From Paracoccaceae bacterium (GTDB lineage: Bacteria > Pseudomonadota > Alphaproteobacteria > Rhodobacterales > Rhodobacteraceae): a DNA stretch of 12,466 bases. The stretch lies in contig WTIQ01000070.1 in assembly GCA_011525185.1 (NCBI GenBank), positions 1 through 12,466 on the forward strand. The letters run 5' to 3'. This document shows, piece after piece, positions 6,523-12,466 of the stretch (position 1 is the stretch's first letter; every line of letters begins with the position of its first letter). The notes beneath the pieces were generated by a model, which searched no databases, had not been told where the DNA came from, and was given only the letters and a program-made list of their open reading frames with translations. The translations under genes were made by a program, and so were the position numbers.

Positions 6523-7547
6523 TATGTCTTTCCACTTTCTAAGATCTGCCACATATCAAAGGCTTGCCGTGTTTCTTTTACATCATGCACACGAAAGATT
6601 TGCACCCCTTGAGCGGCCGCGGCGAGTGCCGTAGACACCGAGCCAAAGGCGCGGCGCATTGCGTTGGGCTCGTCTGTGACTTTTCCAATAAAACCCTTTC
6701 TCGACACACCCAGCATCAGTACCACTCCGAGGTTGTGAAACACAGAGATGTTTTGCAAAATTGCCAGATTGTGGTCAATCGTTTTACCAAAACCAATGCC
6801 AGGATCAGCAATGATCCGCGAACGCGGTATGCCAAGATCCACCAGCTCGTTGATTTTAACCTCTAAGGTATCAAAAACATCCAAGACCACATTTTCATAT
6901 CGAGGATTGTCCTGCATTGTGTCTGGCAGTCCCTGGGAGTGCATCACACAGACCGCCGCTTTTCGCTCTGCGCAAAGCGGGGCAAGCTGTGGGTCAAATG
7001 TGAAGCCTGAGACATCATTGATCAAGCCAGCGCCACACTCCAAAGCCATCTCTGCAACTTTGGCCTTTCGGGTATCGCTTGAAAGCATTGCCCCCGCCTT
7101 GCCATCGAGCTGACCGCACAACGCCTCCATGATCGGTCGAGTCCGTTTGATTTCCTCGTCAACGGGCACTTCTTGCGAACCAGGACGGGTCGACTCTCCA
7201 CCTATGTCGAGTATGTCCGCACCATCTTCCATAAACTGACGCGCCTGTGCAACTGCGTGCTTGGGGTCAAAAAACTGACCACCATCTGAAAAACTATCGG
7301 GTGTTGCATTCAAAATAGCCATGATACGGGGACGATCAAAGGAGAGATCAGAAATAGACGGTCTTGAGCCAGAAAGACTGTCCAGAACATGACTGGGCAG
7401 ATCAGACGCACTGATGACATGAGGTGCCTCATCACGCTGCATCACGCAGACATGATCAAACCAAAGCGGCCCCCCCGCCAAAGCCACAGCAGATCGAGAA
7501 CGTTGTACATTTCTTTGAACAATGGGTCTGAAATAAGGTGTATTCAT
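6522..7547 (-). CDS. folP: Dihydropteroate synthase
   Basis: Product of 341 aa. It condenses 6-hydroxymethyl-7,8-dihydropterin diphosphate with p-aminobenzoate in folate synthesis and is the sulfonamide target. The TIM-barrel motifs are in order: ILNATPDSFSDGG (78-90), DIGGESTRPGS (114-124), INDVSG (176-181), DPGIGFGKT (248-256) and GVSRKGFIG (280-288). A 72-residue N-terminal extension before the barrel (starting MNTPYFRPIVQ) makes it longer than the roughly 280-aa E. coli enzyme. I recall similar extensions in Rhodobacterales homologues. No good Shine-Dalgarno precedes ATG 7547, but it lies 16 nt after the folB stop, so re-initiation is plausible. It overlaps glmM by one base. Confidence 0.96.
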   Translation of the reverse strand: MNTPYFRPIVQRNVQRSRSAVALAGGPLWFDHVCVMQRDEAPHVISASDLPSHVLDSLSGSRPSISDLSFDRPRIMAILNATPDSFSDGGQFFDPKHAVAQARQFMEDGADILDIGGESTRPGSQEVPVDEEIKRTRPIMEALCGQLDGKAGAMLSSDTRKAKVAEMALECGAGLINDVSGFTFDPQLAPLCAERKAAVCVMHSQGLPDTMQDNPRYENVVLDVFDTLEVKINELVDLGIPRSRIIADPGIGFGKTIDHNLAILQNISVFHNLGVVLMLGVSRKGFIGKVTDEPNAMRRAFGSVSTALAAAAQGVQIFRVHDVKETRQAFDMWQILESGKT

Positions 7548-7563
7548 GTTATACTGGGCTGTT

Positions 7564-8502
7564 TTAGGATCGCTCTAACTCGGTAAGCGCATGTGCTTTG
7601 ATTGGAAGCCTTCGTATATCAATACTCTGCTCCAAAGTGGTCTCATCACCAATCACATACATCGCATCACACCCCAAGTCACGCGCCAGCCAAGCGGCCA
7701 AGGCAACCGTATCTTCTACGGGGTGCTTGGGCGGGTCGGTCGCATCCAACACAAGCTTAGACGGAGCCCAGAGGCTAATGTTGCTCTGTTTCAAAGCCCA
7801 ATCAAGTTCCGTGCGTGTTCCGATCACAACACAGCGTTTATCCCGAGCGGCAAGCGACCAAGCGTTTTGCTCAATTGCCAACAAATCGATTCGCTTTTGG
7901 GCCATAGGCTCAGGCGTTTGTATGCGAGGTGCGTCAGGCAATCCAACACAGAGTATTGTCGGAATTTCTTGTGTACTCAGCTCTGTCAACCAGTCTTGGA
8001 GAAAGTCCGACTGTATTGCTTCATCACTAAGGTATAAGACAAGTGGAATTGTTTGCTCAACACCCGCATCATCCCCATGCTCCTCATAGTCATTTTCATG
8101 ACGCATAATTTCTACGCCAAGCGCACCAGGTCCACGATCCAGTTTCTCTATCCGAACAAAGGCACGCTGTGCTTGAGGCTCCAAAAGGATCAACTCCGCA
8201 ATCCGATCAGCCAATGTCTCCAAAAGATTAAATCGCGCATCACCCAAGGCTGAATGAATGGCTTCGGTTACGCGATCATAGGATAAAATCCGATCCACAT
8301 CGTCAGAGATTTGCGCTGCTGCTTTGACTTCAACAACGATATTAAAACGCACTCTTTGCGATACACCACGCTCCTGCTGAAACGCTCCGATATCGACATC
8401 AACCACATAATCTCGCAAGGAAATTCGATCACATTCTGCCATTGCGCTCGCTTTAGAGCGCTCAAACGGATGGTCAAAGGCCAACTGTATTTCGGTGTTC
8501 AT
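7564..8502 (-). CDS. folB: Dihydroneopterin aldolase with a long extra C-terminal domain
   Basis: Product of 312 aa; ordinary FolB is about 120 aa. Residues 25-135 form the aldolase domain, which converts dihydroneopterin to 6-hydroxymethyl-dihydropterin: RISLRDYVVDVDIGAFQQER contains the active-site Glu (E44), LLETLAD is at 93-99, and the conserved Lys is in VRIEK (K120) before GPGALGVEI. After an acidic linker (135-150), residues 152-305 form a separate domain. Its AQKRIDLLAIEQNAWSLA and PVEDTVALAAWLARDLGCDA segments resemble the C-terminal half of amino acid kinase-fold proteins, but no kinase GGS loop is seen. ATG 8502 has AAAGG 10 nt upstream; a start 22 codons earlier (8568) lacks support. 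It is the first gene of folB-folP-glmM. Confidence 0.88.
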   Translation of the reverse strand: MNTEIQLAFDHPFERSKASAMAECDRISLRDYVVDVDIGAFQQERGVSQRVRFNIVVEVKAAAQISDDVDRILSYDRVTEAIHSALGDARFNLLETLADRIAELILLEPQAQRAFVRIEKLDRGPGALGVEIMRHENDYEEHGDDAGVEQTIPLVLYLSDEAIQSDFLQDWLTELSTQEIPTILCVGLPDAPRIQTPEPMAQKRIDLLAIEQNAWSLAARDKRCVVIGTRTELDWALKQSNISLWAPSKLVLDATDPPKHPVEDTVALAAWLARDLGCDAMYVIGDETTLEQSIDIRRLPIKAHALTELERS

Positions 8503-8614
8503 TTCTATACGACCTTTCTCTGGACTGCCGTACGTTACCAAGAACACAAAACGACACACAGAAGACAAACGTCACCATATAGAGAAACTGCGCCAAAATA
8601 ACAGTGATAAAGAT

Positions 8615-9235
8615 TTAAGGGGCATAAAACAAATGTTTGCCAATTTTTGCAGTACGCTTAAATTTGCGAGACCACCGCGGAGACACAGACGTATTGTGAT
8701 AATAAAGAGCACCGCGCGTTAAGTTCCGGGGCAACCCATCAAGCATTAATCGCGCAATCTTGCCAGAGCGTTCATGAGCAAGAGGCTCTGAAACAACCTC
8801 CTTGCGCCCATCACACATAAAGCTAAACTGACAGGCATTCCTTTTCGAGCTACCTTGATTCACAACACCACAAACAGAGTTTGGATATTTCTTACTCGAT
8901 ACTCTGTTTAGGATAACTTCAGCGACAGCAAACTGCCCCTTGATGCTTTCTCCACGCGCTTCAAAATACAAGGCATCTGCTAGGCATTTCCACTGCGCAC
9001 CACCTTTTTTGGCAGGCAATGATCTCAAATACTCATTTGAAAAATGTTTAGGCGATTGCAAAGTCTCTGGAAATACAAGAAAGGCGAGACGCTCTTTATT
9101 CATCCCATTTCGAAACTCACGATCCGAGTTAATATAGGCCGCGAGGTCTTTAGGCGGCGCCTCTGCGACGGCGGACGCTCCAAATAAAATAAAGATCACG
9201 CTCAGTAATTTTTTCCGCATCCAACCAAATAACAT
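8615..9235 (-). CDS. Exported SleB-type cell wall hydrolase
   Basis: Product of about 206 aa. A signal peptide is visible (MRKKLLSVIFILFGASAVAEA; the basic part starts at residue 6), so the protein acts in the periplasm. Residues 82-200 match the Hydrolase_2/SleB domain: CLADALYFEARGES, with the catalytic Glu about residue 92, then AVAEVILNRVSSKKYPNSVCGVVNQG, CQFSFMCDG, and the C-terminal GALYYHNTSVSPRWSRKFKRTAKIGKHLFY. Such enzymes cut peptidoglycan glycan strands as lytic transglycosylase or amidase-like hydrolases; in non-sporulating alphaproteobacteria they probably serve wall remodelling. The start may be 9235 or the ATG at 9220, and neither has a clear Shine-Dalgarno. Residues 28-80 match nothing I recognise. 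Confidence 0.9.
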   Translation of the reverse strand: MLFGWMRKKLLSVIFILFGASAVAEAPPKDLAAYINSDREFRNGMNKERLAFLVFPETLQSPKHFSNEYLRSLPAKKGGAQWKCLADALYFEARGESIKGQFAVAEVILNRVSSKKYPNSVCGVVNQGSSKRNACQFSFMCDGRKEVVSEPLAHERSGKIARLMLDGLPRNLTRGALYYHNTSVSPRWSRKFKRTAKIGKHLFYAP

Positions 9236-9295
9236 TTTATCGACTTATCAAAATTTAATAGCAGTGGCCGTGATCCCCACGGAGTGGCCCCGCTC

Positions 9296-11833
9296 CTAGG
9301 CGGTCTTTTCAGAAATTGCAAGCTGAGCTGCAGCTAAACGCGCAAGTGGCACGCGATATGGCGAACATGACACATAATCAAAGCGATTTTGCCGACAAAA
9401 TGCGATTGAGTCTGGACTGCCGCCATGTTCTCCGCACAGAGACAGGGTAATTTCGGATGATGCAGTGCGCGCACGCTCTGACCCGAGTCGCAACAATTCA
9501 CCTACTCCATCCAGATCAAGAATGTGAAACGGATCTTCATGGAATACGCCTTGCTGTACATATGCCCCCATGAACCGGCCCGCATCATCGCGTGACAATC
9601 CGTAGGTCATTTGGGTAAGATCATTCGTTCCAAAACTTAAAAAAGAAGAATTAAGCGCAATTTCATCCGCACGCAGCGCCGCGCGTGGCGTCTCCACCAT
9701 GACACCTATTTGATAGTCAAAATGCTCGTTCGTTTTTGCACGCACATCTGCTGCCACGCTATCAATGCGCGACTTCACCAACTCTACTTCTCGCTTTGCA
9801 CTTACCAAAGGAATCATAATCTCAGGCACAATGGGACGGCCGCTGCTTTGCGCGGCAATCGTCGCCTCAAAAATCGCGCGTGCCTGCATCTCGTAAATTT
9901 CAGGCACACTGATACCAAGGCGCACGCCTCTTAAACCCAGCATTGGGTTATGTTCACTCATCGTCTCAACCCGCTGCGTCACATCAGAAAGAGGTAAATC
10001 CAGAGCCTCCGCCAAATCGCGCAGACCAGAACGATCAGAGGGGAGAAATTCGTGGAGCGGCGGATCAAAGAGGCGAATACAAACAGGCATCCCATCCATG
10101 ATCTCAAACAATTTAATGAAATCAGCCCGTTGCATTGGCAATAATCGCTCAAGAACCGTTTCTCTTTCTTCACGACTATTTGCAAAGATCATTTCCTGCA
10201 TGACAGTCATGCGTTCTGCATCAAAAAACATATGTTCAGTCCGGCACAGACCAATCCCTTGTGCCCCAAAATCACGTGCAATTTTTGCATCGATCAAAGT
10301 GTCTGCATTTGCGCGCACATCAATATCACAGGTCTCGGTTGACCACTCCATCAAAGTAACGAATTTGTCATCCATTGAGGCTTCGACAAGATCCGCGGCC
10401 CCTGCCAAAATTTGCCCCGTTGTTCCGTCAATTGTGATGATATCGCCTTCACGGAAGATGCGCCCATCGGGAGCGCTGAGCTGCTTGCGTCTGGTGTGAA
10501 AACGAATTGCGCTTGCCCCAACGATACAGGGCAAGCCCATACCCCGCCCAATCACCGCAGCATGGCTCGTCATCCCGCCACGTTCGGTTAGCACCCCTTG
10601 CGCCGCGTGCATGCCACGAATATCTTCGGGACTGGTCTCGCGTCGCACTAATATGCAATCTTCTTCTCTGGCTTGCAGTGCAAGAGCATCCTCAGCAGAA
10701 AAGACAATTTTTCCTGTTGCAGCACCAGGACTGGCGGCAATGCCGCAGGCAATGACATCGCGCACAGCCCCGTGCGCCACTTGCCGGTGCAGCAGCTCTC
10801 CCAACGCATGCGGTTCGACGCGCATCAGCGCCTCTTCCTTGGAGATAATGCCATCTTCGGCGAGGGATACCGCAATACGAACTGCAGCTGGAGCCTGTCG
10901 CGCGACCTTGACACCATCGAGAATAAAAAGGACCCCATCTTCTATAGTAAATTCAATCTGCATTTCTTCACGCAAACGAATGCGCATCCGAAGGGCCTCT
11001 GCTTTTAAGGCTTCAAAAATATCGGGGCAGACCTCTTCCAGAGATGGTCCTCTAGGATCGTTCGTCAAAAACAAACTGTCTTGACCGTCCTCTAGGGCGT
11101 CGCGCCACTGGCTTTGGCGCAAATAGCGGCCCGTTATTTGTGGGTGGCCTGTTTGACTATCCACCAATTGCAAAACGCCTGAACCATATTCCCCTTGCCC
11201 CAAACCAAAGGCCATTTTCTGAACGACAAGCCCAAGACCCGCATCCGCAGGGGCCCCCTTGGCTTGACGGAGCAGACGGGCTGTTGTTCCCTCCCAGGCA
11301 CGTGCCATAGAGCGCAAAACTTCGGCAAGCTGCACCGATCTATCTTGGGGGAACTGTTCTTCCGTTTCTTGTTCATAGGCATCCAGAGCCTCACGCAGTG
11401 CAGCCTCATCCTGTCCTTGGATATGATCAAACATGTCTGGATCAAGCCGTGCCACATGAATGGAGTAGCCTTGCACAAACCTCAAATAAATCTGCACAGC
11501 CGCGTCTTGCCCCAAGGTGTTGCACAACCTTTCATATTGAGCGTCGTTAATGCCCACATTCAATACCGCCCTTGGTCCTCCCCAATCAGGACTTTCAGAG
11601 GAGGGACGCACACACAAAAGATCATCTTGTGAAAATTCGGATAAAATATTAGCGACATCCATCCCCTCATTTGAGGCAATGCGATGCACCATCTCAAAAG
11701 ACAGCGAGACGGTTTTAGGTACGGGCAAGTCAAGGCGGACCAACCGCTGAAGACACTTTGCCCGCCCTCCATGCGTCACTGTTGCAATGGGAGCGGTTTT
11801 GGTTACCAAAGCTATATCAGAATTTTGCTGCAT
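9296..11833 (-). CDS. ppdK: Pyruvate phosphate dikinase family protein with an eroded ATP-grasp domain
   Basis: Product of 845 aa (Clostridium PPDK is 874). PPDK interconverts ATP, phosphate and pyruvate with AMP, pyrophosphate and PEP. Residues 350-480 hold the swivelling phosphohistidine domain with GGMTSHAAVIGRGMG (His 424). Residues 490-845 form the PEP/pyruvate barrel with GIGLCRTEHMFF (R531), RLFDPPLHEF (R587), VMVETPRAAL (E714), SFGTNDLTQM (N737, D738) and LCGEHGG (C800), all intact. The N-terminal nucleotide domain is recognisable but altered: GGKG is GGRA, the SMPGMMDT and FTRNP motifs are absent, and LQTR is LDGV. An AAAGG box lies 7 nt before ATG 11833; a start 12 codons upstream (11869) is less supported. 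It follows glyS by 89 nt. Full dikinase activity is uncertain. Confidence 0.87.
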   Translation of the reverse strand: MQQNSDIALVTKTAPIATVTHGGRAKCLQRLVRLDLPVPKTVSLSFEMVHRIASNEGMDVANILSEFSQDDLLCVRPSSESPDWGGPRAVLNVGINDAQYERLCNTLGQDAAVQIYLRFVQGYSIHVARLDPDMFDHIQGQDEAALREALDAYEQETEEQFPQDRSVQLAEVLRSMARAWEGTTARLLRQAKGAPADAGLGLVVQKMAFGLGQGEYGSGVLQLVDSQTGHPQITGRYLRQSQWRDALEDGQDSLFLTNDPRGPSLEEVCPDIFEALKAEALRMRIRLREEMQIEFTIEDGVLFILDGVKVARQAPAAVRIAVSLAEDGIISKEEALMRVEPHALGELLHRQVAHGAVRDVIACGIAASPGAATGKIVFSAEDALALQAREEDCILVRRETSPEDIRGMHAAQGVLTERGGMTSHAAVIGRGMGLPCIVGASAIRFHTRRKQLSAPDGRIFREGDIITIDGTTGQILAGAADLVEASMDDKFVTLMEWSTETCDIDVRANADTLIDAKIARDFGAQGIGLCRTEHMFFDAERMTVMQEMIFANSREERETVLERLLPMQRADFIKLFEIMDGMPVCIRLFDPPLHEFLPSDRSGLRDLAEALDLPLSDVTQRVETMSEHNPMLGLRGVRLGISVPEIYEMQARAIFEATIAAQSSGRPIVPEIMIPLVSAKREVELVKSRIDSVAADVRAKTNEHFDYQIGVMVETPRAALRADEIALNSSFLSFGTNDLTQMTYGLSRDDAGRFMGAYVQQGVFHEDPFHILDLDGVGELLRLGSERARTASSEITLSLCGEHGGSPDSIAFCRQNRFDYVSCSPYRVPLARLAAAQLAISEKTA

Positions 11834-11840
11834 CGCGGCA

Positions 11841-11845
11841 CCTTT
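11841..11845 (-). promoter_or_regulatory. Ribosome binding site deciding the ppdK-like start
   Basis: AAAGG on the minus strand lies 7 nt before ATG 11833. The earlier in-frame ATG at 11869 has no comparable purine box, and the 12 extra residues it adds (MFMLHVQNKGAA) do not resemble a PPDK N-terminus. Confidence 0.65.
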
Positions 11846-11922
11846 ATTTTGTACATGCAGCATAAACAAAAGTTGATGACCTGCCTAGAAAAAAGCAACA
11901 GCCCTATTTCGATCCTTACGTT

Positions 11923-12466
11923 TCAACCTTCGACACAGCTAAAATCGGCTATCAAACGGCTCGCAGCCCGTATATCATTAAGTAAATTCAGACGGTTACG
12001 CCGCAAGACCTCATTATCACTATTCACCTGAACCGCTTCAAAAAAGGCATCAACTGATACGCGCAACTGGGCCAAACTGGACAAAGCCTCTTGGAAATTA
12101 TCCTGAATCAGAGCTTGTTCAATGGCAGGCTTTGCCATGTCTAGCGCCTCGAATAGAGCTGTTTCCTGCACCGTTTCGGCAAATTTTCTGTCCGCTCCAT
12201 AGGAATACTCAACACCATCTTTTTGTTCGGCTTGGCTGAGAATATTGTTGGCGCGCTTAAATCCTTGCAAAAGGTTTTCGCCATCTTCTGTGCCTAAAAA
12301 TTGACCTAGAGCGCGGGCGCGTTTGACCACCAAAGCAAGGTTATCGCTACGCTCCATCGCCAAAGCGGCATCAATAACATCGTGGCTTATGCCTTGATCG
12401 CGCAACCAGACTTTTAGTCGATCATGAAAAAACCGCAATAAATCTGCATGATCCCCGCCTTGATAG
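11923..12466 (-). CDS. glyS: Glycyl-tRNA synthetase beta subunit, C-terminal part (5' end outside the window)
   Basis: The last 180 codons are present; the frame is open to the right edge and stops with TGA at 11925-11923. GlyS pairs with GlyQ in the alpha2-beta2 glycyl-tRNA synthetase that charges tRNA-Gly. The visible part begins YQGGDHADLLRFFHDRLKVW, followed by LRDQGISHDVIDAALA, which matches the conserved FFxDRLKVxLRDQG segment of GlyS. It then runs through the helical anticodon-binding region (KRANNILSQAE near the middle, ALSSLAQLRVSVDAFFEAVQVN, and RRNRLNLLNDI near the end). A ppdK-like gene follows on the same strand after 89 nt. I recall this order from Rhodobacterales genomes. Confidence 0.95.
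   Translation of the reverse strand, partial: YQGGDHADLLRFFHDRLKVWLRDQGISHDVIDAALAMERSDNLALVVKRARALGQFLGTEDGENLLQGFKRANNILSQAEQKDGVEYSYGADRKFAETVQETALFEALDMAKPAIEQALIQDNFQEALSSLAQLRVSVDAFFEAVQVNSDNEVLRRNRLNLLNDIRAASRLIADFSCVEG

Noticed and set aside
8503..8614. 112-nt gap between the SleB gene and folB examined for an RNA gene or promoter
   Set aside because: I found no tRNA-like fold, no terminator and no well-spaced -35/-10 pair. A folB promoter is probably here but I cannot place it.
9263..9289. CCGTG/CACGG hairpin (9268-9282) flanked by a direct repeat AGTGGCC between the ppdK-like gene and the SleB gene
   Set aside because: The stem has only five pairs and lacks a T-run on the minus strand. 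A weak terminator is possible but cannot be supported.
9710..11632. Several plus-strand open frames of 66-157 codons opposite the ppdK-like gene
   Set aside because: All are antisense shadows of a confidently identified coding region, without recognisable motifs or ribosome binding sites.
11834..11922. Gap between glyS and the ppdK-like gene examined for a promoter
   Set aside because: A TTGTTT hexamer followed by an AATAAA-like hexamer is present, but the match and spacing are too weak to call.

Overview
The window reads as a chromosomal housekeeping segment from an alphaproteobacterium, most probably a Rhodobacterales (Roseobacter-group) member. This is inferred from gene content and order: a CcrM-type methyltransferase behind rnhB, two Lrp/AsnC regulators divergent from ilvC, folB-folP-glmM in a row, and glyS followed by a PPDK-like gene. 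Base composition looks moderate, near 50% GC by eye, which is low for that group. I see no rRNA, tRNA, CRISPR array, insertion sequence, integrase or phage gene.

Layout, left to right. (1) 1-1958, minus strand: a class V aminotransferase, rnhB (RNase HII), and the first 23 codons of a ccrM-like GANTC methyltransferase cut by the left edge. The rnhB-ccrM gap holds three GANTC sites. (2) 2094-3024, minus strand: two tandem Lrp/AsnC regulators. The upstream one has no ATG, GTG or TTG that gives a complete domain and appears to start at ATT. (3) 3155-4177, plus strand: ilvC, divergent from the regulators across a 130-bp AT-rich gap with a palindrome, followed by a strong hairpin. (4) 4238-5167, plus strand: an EamA/DMT transporter that ends 5 bp from the oppositely oriented glmM. 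(5) 8502-5173, minus strand: folB, folP, glmM. FolB carries a long extra C-terminal domain, and folP and glmM overlap as TAATG. (6) 9235-8615, minus strand: an exported SleB-type cell wall hydrolase. (7) 12466-9296, minus strand: the 3' end of glyS, then a PPDK-family protein whose PEP/pyruvate and phosphohistidine parts look intact while its ATP-grasp half has lost several key residues.

The genes serve core functions: branched-chain amino acid synthesis (ilvC with likely local Lrp control), folate synthesis (folB, folP), peptidoglycan precursor supply and remodelling (glmM, SleB), translation (glyS), RNA-DNA hybrid removal (rnhB) and cell-cycle DNA methylation (ccrM). No new defence or mobile system is visible. 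The points most worth a second look are the ATT start, the GANTC cluster before ccrM, the eroded ATP-grasp of the PPDK homologue, and the FolB C-terminal domain, which resembles part of an amino acid kinase fold.
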